64,000 bases of DNA from Sideroxydans sp. GTDB taxonomy: Bacteria > Pseudomonadota > Gammaproteobacteria > Burkholderiales > Gallionellaceae. Shown here in pieces: positions 19,359 through 31,347 of the stretch. Location: assembly GCA_028710605.1 (NCBI GenBank), contig JAQTTU010000002.1, positions 124,001 through 188,000 of the forward strand. The letters run 5' to 3'. Each line of letters starts with the position of its first letter. Within the stretch, counting starts at the first letter, position 1. The translations under genes were made by a program, and so were the position numbers. The notes under the pieces were generated by a model. The model was not told the DNA's origin. It was given only the letters and a program-made list of their open reading frames with translations, and made no database searches.

Positions 19359-20435
19359 ATGCCTCTCGACGCTTCACTCGCGTCATGGTTGACCCTTAGC
19401 CAGATTCCCGGCTTAGGCAACGAAGGCTTGCGACGGTTGCTGCAAGCCTTCGGTTCCCCTGAGGCTGTGTTGCATGTTTCTGTCTCGTCACTCTCCCAAT
19501 ACGTCAAACCCGCTATAGCGCGAGCCATTGCGGAATGTATTGATGACTCATCACATGCGCCTGTTGCTGCCTGGCTGAAAGATCCTCTGAATCGCATTCT
19601 CAGTATCGCCGATGCGGAGTACCCGCAGTTCCTGCTCAATACCGCAGACCCGCCTTTGTTGCTATATGTTAAAGGCCGACTTGATTTATTGAACGCATCT
19701 GCGTTTGCGGTGGTCGGTAGCCGTAATGCTACCGCTCAAGGTAAGCGCAATTCCGAGGCGTTTGCCAAGTCATGTTCTGATGCGGGTCTGTGCATCGTCA
19801 GTGGCATGGCTCAAGGTATTGATGCAGCAGCTCATCTCGGCGGCCTGCAAGGCATAGGCTCCAGTATTGCTGTGGTAGGTACCGGGCTGGACAAAGTTTA
19901 TCCCGCTGCGAACCGCGAGCTTGCACATCGTTTGGCTCAATGCGGAACTATCGTTTCAGAATTCCCGCTAGGCACTCCGCCTTTGCCCGCAAATTTTCCA
20001 CGAAGAAACCGCATTATTAGTGGTTTGAGTCTGGGTTGTTTGGTCGTTGAAGCTTCATTGCAGAGCGGCTCGCTCATCACGGCGCGTATGGCTCTGGAGC
20101 AGGGGAGAGATGTATTTGCAATTCCCGGCTCGATTCATTCGCCTCAATCCAAAGGCTGCCACGCGCTTATCAAGCAAGGTGCGAAATTGGTGGAAAGCGC
20201 ACAGGACATTCTCGAAGAGTTGAATCAGCCTGTGATCGGCATTTCCGCCACTTCAAATGCTCCTGCTCTGGAACACCCGTTATTTGCTCATTTGGGCTTT
20301 GATCCGCTTGATGCAGAAAGCCTCGCGCAACGTAGCGGCTTGACGATAGGCGAGCTATCCGCCATCCTGTTGCAACTGGAGCTCGACGGACACATCGCTT
20401 CATTGCCCGGCGGGTTATATCAACGCCTTACTTAA
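19359..20435 (+). CDS. dprA: DNA-processing protein DprA
   Basis: 358 residues. DprA binds incoming single-stranded DNA and loads RecA during natural transformation. An N-terminal helix-hairpin-helix-like part (LSQIPGLGNEGLRRLLQAFG) precedes the Rossmann-like core with VVGSRNATAQGKRNSE, VSGMAQGIDAAAH, NFPRRNRIISGLS and EASLQSGSLITAR. A C-terminal winged-helix-like region follows. It starts three bases after the LysM gene stop. Its presence is compatible with competence, which the nearby pilus chemotaxis locus alone does not prove. Confidence 0.95.
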   Translation: MPLDASLASWLTLSQIPGLGNEGLRRLLQAFGSPEAVLHVSVSSLSQYVKPAIARAIAECIDDSSHAPVAAWLKDPLNRILSIADAEYPQFLLNTADPPLLLYVKGRLDLLNASAFAVVGSRNATAQGKRNSEAFAKSCSDAGLCIVSGMAQGIDAAAHLGGLQGIGSSIAVVGTGLDKVYPAANRELAHRLAQCGTIVSEFPLGTPPLPANFPRRNRIISGLSLGCLVVEASLQSGSLITARMALEQGRDVFAIPGSIHSPQSKGCHALIKQGAKLVESAQDILEELNQPVIGISATSNAPALEHPLFAHLGFDPLDAESLAQRSGLTIGELSAILLQLELDGHIASLPGGLYQRLT

Positions 20436-20446
20436 AACTCTCTTAC

Positions 20447-20902
20447 ATGTTCGATATTTTGCTTTTTCTTTTTGAAAGTTACTTCGATATCGGTAGTTAT
20501 CCCGACCACGCCAAACTATCCGTCAAACTCAGTGCTGCCGGCTTCGAGGAGGATGACATTAGTCAGGCTTTGTCTTGGCTATCCGGCTTGCAACAATTAA
20601 CGCGGACGGCCTATCCCGAGAGCATTAACAATAGCGGAATTCGAATCTACACGGATTTTGAGGAACAGCGTATCAGCCCTGAAGGCTTGCGCTTTCTTGC
20701 CTTCTGGGAGCACAACAAAGTCATCACCCCCATTGAACGCGAAATGATTATTGACCGCGTTCTCGCCTTGGGTCGAAAAAATCTTGCTTTGGATAAAGTT
20801 AAACTCATCGTGCTGATGGTATTGTGGAGTCAGCATGAGGATCTTGATCCGATGCTGATTGAAGACCTGCTTACCCCCGCCGACATTGCGTTGGCCCACT
20901 GA
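20447..20902 (+). CDS. smg: Smg / DUF494 family protein
   Basis: 151-residue small acidic protein of the DUF494 (Smg) family, starting MFDILLFLFESYFD. The family is conserved between dprA and topA in many beta- and gammaproteobacteria; its molecular function is not established. It lies 11 bases after dprA and 8 bases before topA, so it is very likely co-transcribed with both. Confidence 0.9.
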   Translation: MFDILLFLFESYFDIGSYPDHAKLSVKLSAAGFEEDDISQALSWLSGLQQLTRTAYPESINNSGIRIYTDFEEQRISPEGLRFLAFWEHNKVITPIEREMIIDRVLALGRKNLALDKVKLIVLMVLWSQHEDLDPMLIEDLLTPADIALAH

Positions 20903-20910
20903 GTCCACTC

Positions 20911-23574
20911 ATGGCAACTAACCTTCTAATCGTCGAGTCACCGGCTAAAGCCAAGACCCTTAAAAAATATCTGGGTAAGGATTTTGAAGTCCTTGCCTCA
21001 TATGGCCATGTACGCGATCTTGTGCCAAAAACCGGAGCTGTTGATCCCGACAACAACTTTGCGATGCAATACGAGACCATTGCTCGCAATGCCAAGCACG
21101 TTGATGAGATAGCCAAAGCTGCTGCGGTAGCCGACCATATCTTCCTCGCTCCCGACCCGGATAGAGAGGGGGAGGCTATTGCTTGGCATATCGCCGAACT
21201 GCTAAAAGGTAAGCGCGCACTTAAAGGCAAGACCATGCAACGCGTGGTGTTCTACGAAATTACCGAGTCAGCAGTCAAAGATGCGGTTGCCCACCCGCGC
21301 GAGATTTCCCTGCCGTTGGTGAATGCGCAGCAGGCAAGACGTGCTCTTGATTATCTAGTCGGCTTTACACTTTCGCCGTTGCTGTGGCGCAAAATTCGCC
21401 CGGGTCTTTCAGCAGGTCGGGTGCAAAGTCCGGCACTACGCCTTATCGTCGAGCGTGAATTTGAGATTGAAAAGTTCAAGAGTCAGGAATACTGGACAGT
21501 GCATCTGGACAGCCAAAAACACAGCATTCCTTTCACTGCCAAGTTGTTTCAGTTTCAAGGCAAAAAGCTGGAGCAACTCAGCATTAGCAGTAAAGCTGAA
21601 TACGATGCTATCCATACCAAGCTGCATGATGCAAAACTGCCCCCCAAAGTCGTTCGCGTCGAGAAGAAAGCCAAGCAGCGCACCCCCGCTGCACCATTCA
21701 CTACTTCCACCTTGCAGCAGGAAGCCGTACGCAAGCTAGGCATGACCTCAGACCGCACCATGCGTACTGCGCAATCGTTGTATGAGGGGGTGGATATTGG
21801 CGGGCAGACCACAGGCTTGATTTCCTACATGCGTACCGACTCGGTATCGCTGGCAAAGGAGGCCGTGGAGGAAATGCGCAGTTATATCGGCGGCAACTTC
21901 ACTGCTGAATACTTGCCGCGCTCTTCGCCTGTTTACAAGAGCAAGGCAAAGAACGCGCAGGAAGCTCACGAGGCCATTCGCCCGACCTCTATCCTGCGCA
22001 CACCAGATAGTCTTCGCGACTATCTGAACATAGACCAGATGCGCCTGTATGAGATGATCTGGAAACGTACTCTGGCAAGCCAGATGTCCCCCGCTCGTTT
22101 TGATACAGTGAGTGTCGATATCCGTTTGAGCAGCGACGACACACTGTTCCGCGCTTCCGGCCAGACGCTGGTGTTCCCTGGCTTTATCGGCGTGTATATG
22201 GAGGATGTAGATGACGCGGAAGAAGAGGACAGCACCAAGTTGCCACCTCTGGCTGAAGGCGATGTTTTGCCGATGGATAAGCTCTACGGCGAGCAACACT
22301 TCACACAGCCGCCACCGCGTTTTTCTGAAGCCAGTCTGGTTAAGACTCTGGAAGAATACGGCATCGGACGTCCTTCCACTTACGCCACCATCATTTCCAC
22401 GCTTCAGGCCAGAGAATACGCCACTCTCGATAAGAAGCGCTTCATGCCGACCGACGTTGGTCGCGTAGTCATCAAGTTCCTCACCGAGCACTTTACGCGT
22501 TATGTTGATTACGGTTTTACGGCAAATCTGGAAAACGAGCTGGATGAGGTTTCCGAGGGCAAGCGCGACTGGATTCCTGTGCTGGAGGAATTCTGGAAGG
22601 GCTTCAACAGGCTGATTGGCGAGAAGAAGGATGTAGATCGCCCCGGTACAGAAATTCTGGAAGAGGCTTGCCCGAAATGCGGCAAGCCTTTATCCAAGCG
22701 CCTCGGCAAGCGCGGCAGCTTTATCGGTTGTACCGGGTATCCCGAATGCGACTTCACGCGCAACCTTGGCAGCGATGAGGACGCAGGCGAGGCACGCAAA
22801 GAATTGGGCGAACACCCGGAGTCCAAACAAGGAGTACTGTTGTTGCGCGGCCCTTACGGTCACTATGTGCAACTCGGCGAAGTCATCGAAGGCGAAAAAG
22901 CCAAACCCAAACGCGTTTCCTGGCCGAAAGAGTTGCCCCTGGAGCAAGCCGACCTTGCCACCGCTTTGAAACTACTCTCACTACCGCGCGAAGTAGGTAC
23001 ACACCCAGAGTCTGGCAAGAAAGTCATCGTCAACATCGGTCGTTTTGGTCCTTACATCGGCCACGATGGCAAATTCAAATCCATACCTCGCAGCGACAGC
23101 ATTTTCGACATCGGTTTGGAGCGCGCTCTGGAGCTGTTGGCACAAGCCAAGACTGGCGGAAACACTGTGCTGCGCACGCTTGGCGAACACCCAGAGGATA
23201 ATGCGCCTGTCGAGATTTGCAGTGGTCGCTACGGCGCTTACGCCCGCCACGGTAAGATCAATGCCACCTTACCCAAGGACATAACCCCGGAAGCCATTAC
23301 ACTGGAAGAAGCGCTGGAATTGATCGTTGCCAAGGCTGCAAAGAGTGGGACAGGGAAGACCAAGACGACTCGTAAGCCTGCGGCCAAGGCGAAGACCACC
23401 AAAGCAAAGGTGGTGGCTAAACCTAAAACAGCTGTGAAAAAAACAACTAAAACTACGGCTGATAAACCGGTCGCAAAGAAAACAACCAAGACCGCTTCAA
23501 CTGAGAAAAAGGCAGTAACAAGGAAAGTTGCGACCAAGCTGGCTGCCAAGAAGACTACCAAGAAAGCTGCTTAA
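20911..23574 (+). CDS. topA: DNA topoisomerase I
   Basis: 887-residue type IA topoisomerase that relaxes negative supercoils. The TOPRIM domain has LIVESPAKAKT and DPDREGEAIAWH (about 81-92). The catalytic tyrosine is Y306 in GLISYMRTDS. A four-cysteine zinc motif lies at C587/C590/C607/C613, followed by further zinc-ribbon-like repeats with degenerate cysteines. The last 75 residues or so are almost only Lys, Ala and Thr with KTTK-type repeats, resembling histone-H1-like tails. A terminator follows the gene. Confidence 0.96.
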   Translation: MATNLLIVESPAKAKTLKKYLGKDFEVLASYGHVRDLVPKTGAVDPDNNFAMQYETIARNAKHVDEIAKAAAVADHIFLAPDPDREGEAIAWHIAELLKGKRALKGKTMQRVVFYEITESAVKDAVAHPREISLPLVNAQQARRALDYLVGFTLSPLLWRKIRPGLSAGRVQSPALRLIVEREFEIEKFKSQEYWTVHLDSQKHSIPFTAKLFQFQGKKLEQLSISSKAEYDAIHTKLHDAKLPPKVVRVEKKAKQRTPAAPFTTSTLQQEAVRKLGMTSDRTMRTAQSLYEGVDIGGQTTGLISYMRTDSVSLAKEAVEEMRSYIGGNFTAEYLPRSSPVYKSKAKNAQEAHEAIRPTSILRTPDSLRDYLNIDQMRLYEMIWKRTLASQMSPARFDTVSVDIRLSSDDTLFRASGQTLVFPGFIGVYMEDVDDAEEEDSTKLPPLAEGDVLPMDKLYGEQHFTQPPPRFSEASLVKTLEEYGIGRPSTYATIISTLQAREYATLDKKRFMPTDVGRVVIKFLTEHFTRYVDYGFTANLENELDEVSEGKRDWIPVLEEFWKGFNRLIGEKKDVDRPGTEILEEACPKCGKPLSKRLGKRGSFIGCTGYPECDFTRNLGSDEDAGEARKELGEHPESKQGVLLLRGPYGHYVQLGEVIEGEKAKPKRVSWPKELPLEQADLATALKLLSLPREVGTHPESGKKVIVNIGRFGPYIGHDGKFKSIPRSDSIFDIGLERALELLAQAKTGGNTVLRTLGEHPEDNAPVEICSGRYGAYARHGKINATLPKDITPEAITLEEALELIVAKAAKSGTGKTKTTRKPAAKAKTTKAKVVAKPKTAVKKTTKTTADKPVAKKTTKTASTEKKAVTRKVATKLAAKKTTKKAA

Positions 23575-23634
23575 CTTTCTCTTGATTTGCCAATGAGCTG
23601 ACGAGCCAAGTACGAAACAGCGTCTAACCCACTC

Positions 23635-23668
23635 AAAGCCAGCATCATTTATTGATGCTGGCTTTTTT
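23635..23668 (+). terminator. Rho-independent terminator after topA
   Basis: A 13-bp perfect stem (AAAGCCAGCATCA) with a 5-base loop and a run of six T, 61 bases after the topA stop. It separates topA from the convergent gyrB. Confidence 0.92.
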
Positions 23669-23718
23669 ACCACCTGCTCGGAAATCCGCATCCAGAGGCA
23701 ATCTACAATCACATCAGT

Positions 23719-26157
<2,439 letters not shown>

Positions 26158-26165
26158 TTACTTTC

Positions 26166-26181
26166 TGTTTCACGTGGAACA
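26166..26181. promoter_or_regulatory. parS: parS-like site (one mismatch) between dnaN and gyrB
   Basis: Sixteen bases matching the parS palindrome TGTTTCACGTGAAACA at 15 positions; the plus strand has G instead of A at position 12. It lies in the 44-base dnaN/gyrB gap, on the opposite side of the presumed origin from the perfect site at 32684. Confidence 0.8.
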
Positions 26182-26192
26182 TTTTTAGATGT

Positions 26193-27296
26193 TTAGATGC
26201 GCATCGGCATGACTACATATTTGTAATCGAATTTTTCAGGGATAGTAACTAGAAGACTGCTATTTTGATCACCAAACGATAAGGTGATATTTTGCGAATT
26301 AATATTATTTATTCCATCCAGTAGGTAATTAACATTAAATCCAATATCAAGCGGCACCCCTTGATAATCATTTTCAATGTCTTCCTGAGCTTCTTCTTGC
26401 TCACTGTTACTACTAATGATTCGTAAATTCTTTTCGGTTAATAATAAGCGTACACCACGAAATTTTTCGTTGGAAAGAATTGATGCACGCTGCAAAGCCT
26501 GAAGAATAGTAATGCGATCTAGGGTTAGGTGGTTTGTGTGTGTTGGAATTACGCGGTTGTAATCCGGGAATTTTCCATCAATAACCTTTGAAGTCAGGAC
26601 TACATCCGCAAAAGAAATTCTTACCTGTTTCTCAGCTAGTTCCAAATATACTTTTTCTTCTGTATCACTTAAAAGCTTCAAGAGTTCATTAACTGTTTTG
26701 CGGGAAAGAATGATTTCTTTTTTGGAGTGGCTTTCAAATAGTTCTTCACTGATATATGCCAGGCGATGACCATCTGTAGCAATAAGTTTGATGCTTGTAC
26801 CATCGATAACCAATAGCACTCCGTTCAAGTAATAACGAATATCTTGCTGTGCCATGGCGTACTGCACTGAGCTCAATAATCTACGCAAAATGCGTTGTTC
26901 AATTTCTAGTTTTGTTGCTTCAATGAGTTGTTCTGCCAGCATCGGAAAATCTTGCGCTGGTAGAGTCTGTAAACTAAATTTGCTTTTGTTCGCTTTGACT
27001 AATAATCGATTTTGCTGATCATCCAACGAGACAAAACTATTATCAGGAATTGCACGTAATATTTCTTGCAGTTTTTTTGCTGAAATTGTAATGGATTTTT
27101 CTTCTCCATCCATTTCGGTTTTTAAAAGAGCTTCTATTTGAATTTCCAAGTCTGTACTAATAAATTTGATTCCATCTTTTGTCTTTTTAATATAAACGTT
27201 CGAAAGAATGGGTAAGGGTTGTTTTCGCTCAACAATGCCAACCACAGCCTGCAGAGGTTTCAACAGCTCATTTTTATCTATTTGTTTGATAAACAT
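26193..27296 (-). CDS. dnaN: DNA polymerase III subunit beta (sliding clamp)
   Basis: 367-residue sliding clamp that tethers polymerase III to DNA. The N-terminus MFIKQIDKNELLKPLQAVVG, the central ATDGHRLAY and the C-terminal YKYVVMPMRI are typical. Codon use is noticeably AT-richer than in the genes left of topA. It lies between dnaA, across the candidate origin, and gyrB. Confidence 0.98.
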   Translation of the reverse strand: MFIKQIDKNELLKPLQAVVGIVERKQPLPILSNVYIKKTKDGIKFISTDLEIQIEALLKTEMDGEEKSITISAKKLQEILRAIPDNSFVSLDDQQNRLLVKANKSKFSLQTLPAQDFPMLAEQLIEATKLEIEQRILRRLLSSVQYAMAQQDIRYYLNGVLLVIDGTSIKLIATDGHRLAYISEELFESHSKKEIILSRKTVNELLKLLSDTEEKVYLELAEKQVRISFADVVLTSKVIDGKFPDYNRVIPTHTNHLTLDRITILQALQRASILSNEKFRGVRLLLTEKNLRIISSNSEQEEAQEDIENDYQGVPLDIGFNVNYLLDGINNINSQNITLSFGDQNSSLLVTIPEKFDYKYVVMPMRI

Positions 27297-27495
27297 ATCT
27301 TTCCTTAAATACTTAATAATCGTAATAATGATGAATAAATCTGTGGATATTTGTAATTATCGTTATTTATTAATTAGTTAAAGATAAATAAAACTGCTTA
27401 ATAAATTATTGTATATATGTATTAATTGTTCATAACTTTTCTTTTAATACAGAATTTAAATGTTTATCTACAAATTATCCATAGGTTAAATCAAC
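27297..27495. other. oriC: Candidate oriC region between dnaA and dnaN
   Basis: A 199-base, extremely AT-rich gap. Near-consensus DnaA boxes (consensus TTATCCACA): TGTGGATAT, the reverse orientation with one mismatch, at 27342-27350; TTATCTACA at 27464-27472 and TTATCCATA at 27475-27483, each with one mismatch and spaced 11 bases apart. The stretch 27351-27460 is nearly pure A/T and could be the unwinding element. Both dnaA and dnaN are read leftward here, while rpmH onward is read rightward. The dnaA/rpmH gap, with a perfect box, is the alternative or second part of the origin. Confidence 0.6.
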
Positions 27496-28845
27496 TTATC
27501 CTCTTAAGGTTTGGTTTAATAAGTTGAAGTCAGCATTGAGTGCAGAATCAGTATTTCTTAAAGACTCTATGGTTTTACATGCATGTAGAACAGTAGAATG
27601 ATCTCTCCCGCCGAAAGCGTTTCCAATTTCCGGTAGGCTTAATTGTGTAAGTTCTCGAGCTAACGTCATAGCAATTTGTCTTGGTCTTGCAATAATGCGA
27701 GTACGCTTTTTGGATAGCATATCGACAATTTTAATACGATAAAAATCGGCTACTGTTTTTTGGATATTCTCCATCGATACTTGTTTATTTTGGGCTGCTA
27801 GGAGATCTTTTAATGCCTCTTTGGCTAGCTCAATTGAAATTTGGCGTTTGTGAAAACGAGCAAAAGCCTCAATTCGGTTCAAAGCACCTTCTAATTCACG
27901 AATATTTGATCGTACATGTTTTGCGATAAAGAATGCGACTTCTTCACTAATCGGATATCCGCTCGCAGCTGCCTTTTGCAATAAAATCGCAACCCGCATT
28001 TCTAGGCCTGGTGGTTCGATCGCAACAGTTAAACCACAGGTGAAACGCGAAGTTAGCCTTGGCTCTATCCCGGAAATTTCTTTTGGGAAAGTGTCGCAGG
28101 TAATAACAACTTGTTTGTTTGTATCAATCAATGAATTTAGCGTATAGAAAAATTCTTGCTGTGTTCCTGGTTTATCCGCAATAAATTGAATATCATCAAT
28201 TAGTAGTAAATCCAATGAATTGTAGAATTGCTTGAATTCATCGAAATTTTTTGTTTGAAAAGCGCGAACTACTCCAGAAATATAATTTGTAGCGTGAACA
28301 TAACAAACTTTTGCTTGAGGGTTTTGTTTGTTAACTAGATTACCAATAGACTGAAGCAAGTGAGTTTTACCTAGTCCAACACCCCCATAAATAAACAGAG
28401 GGTTATATGTTACCCCTGGTGCCTCAGCTACTTGAATTGCTGCAGCATGCGCCAATTGGTTTGCCTTTCCCGTGACAAAATTTTCAAAAATAAGGATAGG
28501 ATTAAGCTTACTTGGTGTCTTTACAGTTTTGATTGACGAAATTGGAGGATTACTTGGTAAAGGTACAATTCTTGATTCAAAATTCTGTGGGGTCTGAATT
28601 CCTTTTTTTTCTACTCTAAACTCAATTTGAGGCTGTTTTGAGTAGAATGGCAAAGCAAGTCTGGTTATTTCTGAAAAAAAACGTTCTTGAATAATGCGTA
28701 GAGTGAAGCTATTGGGTGCGGTTACAACGAGTTTGTCTCCATCAATCTCAAAGACTAATGGCTTGATCCAAGAATTGAATTGCTGAGGAGGAAGTTGTTG
28801 TTCAAAAAATTGAAGACAATTTCCAGTTAGACTTTGAGTTGCCAT
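27496..28845 (-). CDS. dnaA: Chromosomal replication initiator protein DnaA
   Basis: 449-residue AAA+ initiator. Domain I (about 1-80) interacts with partner proteins. The AAA+ domain has Walker A GGVGLGKT at 154-161 and Walker B LLLIDDIQF, followed by a sensor arginine region. The C-terminal domain has the DnaA-box-binding signature GGRDHSTVLHACKTIE. No clear Shine-Dalgarno precedes the ATG at 28845; the upstream sequence is AT-rich. A perfect DnaA box lies 64 bases upstream, consistent with autoregulation. Confidence 0.98.
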   Translation of the reverse strand: MATQSLTGNCLQFFEQQLPPQQFNSWIKPLVFEIDGDKLVVTAPNSFTLRIIQERFFSEITRLALPFYSKQPQIEFRVEKKGIQTPQNFESRIVPLPSNPPISSIKTVKTPSKLNPILIFENFVTGKANQLAHAAAIQVAEAPGVTYNPLFIYGGVGLGKTHLLQSIGNLVNKQNPQAKVCYVHATNYISGVVRAFQTKNFDEFKQFYNSLDLLLIDDIQFIADKPGTQQEFFYTLNSLIDTNKQVVITCDTFPKEISGIEPRLTSRFTCGLTVAIEPPGLEMRVAILLQKAAASGYPISEEVAFFIAKHVRSNIRELEGALNRIEAFARFHKRQISIELAKEALKDLLAAQNKQVSMENIQKTVADFYRIKIVDMLSKKRTRIIARPRQIAMTLARELTQLSLPEIGNAFGGRDHSTVLHACKTIESLRNTDSALNADFNLLNQTLRG

Positions 28846-28908
28846 AAAATAATATAAATATATTGCTTATTACGGAGGTTTTACGCATTCTACAAGCTCT
28901 ATAATAAG

Positions 28909-28917
28909 TTATCCACA
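28909..28917 (+). promoter_or_regulatory. Perfect DnaA box between dnaA and rpmH
   Basis: TTATCCACA, an exact consensus DnaA box, 12 bases upstream of the rpmH -35 hexamer and 64 bases upstream of dnaA. It could serve dnaA autoregulation, origin function, or both. Confidence 0.85.
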
Positions 28918-28929
28918 GCTTAAAAAGAC

Positions 28930-28958
28930 TTGACAGAGAGCGCGGTAACGATTGTAAT
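28930..28958 (+). promoter_or_regulatory. Sigma-70 promoter for rpmH
   Basis: TTGACA, 17 bases, TGTAAT: a perfect -35 hexamer at consensus spacing from a good -10 hexamer, 39 bases upstream of the rpmH ATG. It probably drives rpmH-rnpA-yidD-yidC. Confidence 0.85.
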
Positions 28959-28996
28959 CGCGCGCTTTTCAATAGATAAATCATTCAGGAGCAAGC

Positions 28997-29131
28997 ATGA
29001 AACGCACATATCAACCATCGGTTACCAAAAGAAAACGTACTCATGGTTTTCTAGTTCGAATGAAAACCAAGGGCGGGCGCGCCGTTATTGCGGCACGTAG
29101 AGCTCGTGGCCGTGTACGTCTTGGAGTGTAA
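28997..29131 (+). CDS. rpmH: 50S ribosomal protein L34
   Basis: A 44-residue, strongly basic ribosomal protein that reads [18 protein letters not shown] at the start and ends RGRVRLGV. It is full length for bacterial L34. AGGAGC lies upstream of the ATG. First gene of the rpmH-rnpA-yidD-yidC group. Confidence 0.98.
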   Translation: MKRTYQPSVTKRKRTHGFLVRMKTKGGRAVIAARRARGRVRLGV

Positions 29132-29144
29132 GCAAAAAGTAATT

Positions 29145-29483
29145 ATGACTTTACCCCGGCGCTATCGGTTGTCGCGTCGGGTAGGGTTTTCGAGAATACT
29201 GTATCAAAGGGCTCAAATCAGTAGTTGGTTTGCGGTTCACAGCGAGATAAACTCATTAGGACATTCGCGCCTTGGTATGTCTGTCACCAAACGAGTGTTG
29301 GCCTCAGCAACTCGGAGAAATTTTGCGAAGCGATTGATTCGAGAATGTTTTCGTCAAATTGCTAGGCATGATACTGCACGAGATATTGTAGTTCGACTAC
29401 GTAAACCGATGAACAAGCAAGATATTCCTGCAGCAAGATCGGTTTTAAGGGAATTGCTTAAAACTGTGTTGACGGCAAAATGA
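29145..29483 (+). CDS. rnpA: Ribonuclease P protein component
   Basis: 112-residue basic protein that helps the RNase P RNA mature tRNA 5' ends. The family signature appears as SVTKRVLASATRRNFAKRLI. The ATG at 29145 (MTLPRRYRLSRR) is chosen because a longer frame to 29088 overlaps rpmH. It overlaps yidD by four bases (ATGA). Confidence 0.95.
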   Translation: MTLPRRYRLSRRVGFSRILYQRAQISSWFAVHSEINSLGHSRLGMSVTKRVLASATRRNFAKRLIRECFRQIARHDTARDIVVRLRKPMNKQDIPAARSVLRELLKTVLTAK

Positions 29484-29689
29484 AAATAATTCTTCTACGT
29501 TTGGTTCGCGGGTATCAAGTGATTTTCGGTTCCGTGCTTCCTCCGTCTTGTCGTTTTATCCCATCTTGCTCGCAGTATTCATATGATGCAATATCAAAAT
29601 ACGGCGTTCTCAAAGGATTTTGGCTGACAATTAAGCGTTTGATTCGTTGTAATCCTTGGAATCCGGGCGGATACGATCCCGTCCCATAA
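29480..29689 (+). CDS. yidD: Membrane protein insertion efficiency factor YidD
   Basis: 69 residues. YidD aids membrane protein insertion together with YidC. The cysteine-rich signature PPSCRFIPSCSQYS and the end RCNPWNPGGYDPVP are family hallmarks. It overlaps rnpA by four bases and precedes yidC by 23 bases. Confidence 0.95.
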   Translation: MKIILLRLVRGYQVIFGSVLPPSCRFIPSCSQYSYDAISKYGVLKGFWLTIKRLIRCNPWNPGGYDPVP

Positions 29690-29712
29690 TTAAAAATATA
29701 GGTGAATCCCTA

Positions 29713-31347
29713 ATGGACATGCGGCGGTTATTTTTATTTTTGATTTTTTCTTTCTCCATTGTGGTGCTTTGGAGTGCGTGGGTACGTCAAAGCGAGCCTC
29801 ATACACCTGTGGTTTCATCGGCTTCAAACGATTCTTCAATACCAGCAGCATCAATTAGAGTTGCGCAGCAAACTGATGTAAATGCACCAATTGAACTGCA
29901 GAATAACCCTGCCGGGAATATTATTGTTGTAACAACTGATATTTTTAGGGCTGAAATCAACACAGCTGGCGGCAATATCCAGCGATTGGATTTGCTTCAG
30001 CATAAGGATTCTATTGATCAAAGCAAGCCGTTTACGCTGTTGCAACAACAAGGTGAACACATTTATGTTGCACAATCCGGCCTGCTAGGCAAAGGTTTGC
30101 CCACGCATAACGCAAAATTTTCGACTGCCAGAGAAGATTATCGCTTGCCTGAAGGTAAAGACGTTATTGAGGTGCGCTTGGTAGCGCTAGAAGCAGGCGA
30201 GACAAATATTACCAAGGTTTACACCTTCCATCGCTCAAGTTATCTAGTTGAGGTTGCGTATGAAATAGAGAATCACGGTGCAGCAACCCTGTCACCCTCA
30301 GCCTATTTTCAGTTGGTCAGAGATTCTGGTGTTGCAAAAGATTCATCAAAATTTGTTCCAACTTTTACGGGTCCCGCCATTTTTACTGAAAAAGAAAAAT
30401 TCCAAAAATTTGAATTTTCAGATATCGAGAAAAATAAAGTAAAACTTCCTGCCAGCCCAGACAATGGCTGGATAGGAATGCTTCAGCACTATTTTGTGTC
30501 TGCATGGCTGCCATCTGGCAAAGGACCACGCGAGTTCTATGCGAAGAAGCTGGATGGAAATCAGTTCTCTGCTGGAGTGGTTTTGCCCATTGCAAACATA
30601 GAGTCAGGACAGACCGGACGAATTTCTACCAGGTTGTATGCGGGTCCTGCTCAAACAAAACTGGATGAGATAGCTCCTGGTTTGGGTTTAACAGTCGATT
30701 ATGGCTGGTTAACGGTCTTTTCTACACCGTTATTCTGGTTGATGCTGCACATCAATGATTGGGTGCATAACTGGGGTGTGTCGATAATCTTATTAACCGT
30801 ACTGATTAAGCTGGTGTTTTTCCCCCTCTCAGCAACCAGTTATCGCTCTATGGCCAAGATGCGGCTTGTTGCTCCAAAATTGGAGAAGATTAAACAGCAA
30901 TACAGTGGCGACCGAGAAAAACTTAATCGCGCCATGATGGATTTGTACAAGACTGAAAAAATAAACCCCTTGGGAGGATGTCTTCCCATGTTGATCCAAA
31001 TCCCTGTATTCATTGCATTGTATTGGGCTATCCTATCAAGCGTTGAGCTGCGTCATGCACCTTTTTTTGGCTGGATCACCGACCTTTCTGCTACCGACCC
31101 ATATTATGTTTTACCTCTGATTATGGGCATTAGTATGCTAATACAGAGCAAACTAAACCCTGTGCCGCCTGATCCGATGCAAGCCAAGCTCATGCAAATC
31201 ATGCCTATCGTATTTAGCGTTGTGTTTTTCTTCTTTCCAGCTGGTTTGGTGTTGTATTCAGTTGTAAACAACATTCTTTCCATAGCCCAGCAGTGGTATA
31301 TAACGCACGGTGAAGAGGCTGGAAGCAAGGGTGCGGTCAAAGTCTGA
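29713..31347 (+). CDS. yidC: Membrane protein insertase YidC
   Basis: 544-residue inner-membrane insertase. An N-terminal membrane anchor ([20 protein letters not shown]) is followed by a large periplasmic domain (about 60-340). The conserved insertase core follows, with [36 protein letters not shown] and [17 protein letters not shown]. The ATG at 29713 is chosen over the 29656 frame start, which lies inside yidD. The end overlaps mnmE by 17 bases. Confidence 0.97.
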   Translation: MDMRRLFLFLIFSFSIVVLWSAWVRQSEPHTPVVSSASNDSSIPAASIRVAQQTDVNAPIELQNNPAGNIIVVTTDIFRAEINTAGGNIQRLDLLQHKDSIDQSKPFTLLQQQGEHIYVAQSGLLGKGLPTHNAKFSTAREDYRLPEGKDVIEVRLVALEAGETNITKVYTFHRSSYLVEVAYEIENHGAATLSPSAYFQLVRDSGVAKDSSKFVPTFTGPAIFTEKEKFQKFEFSDIEKNKVKLPASPDNGWIGMLQHYFVSAWLPSGKGPREFYAKKLDGNQFSAGVVLPIANIESGQTGRISTRLYAGPAQTKLDEIAPGLGLTVDYGWLTVFSTPLFWLMLHINDWVHNWGVSIILLTVLIKLVFFPLSATSYRSMAKMRLVAPKLEKIKQQYSGDREKLNRAMMDLYKTEKINPLGGCLPMLIQIPVFIALYWAILSSVELRHAPFFGWITDLSATDPYYVLPLIMGISMLIQSKLNPVPPDPMQAKLMQIMPIVFSVVFFFFPAGLVLYSVVNNILSIAQQWYITHGEEAGSKGAVKV

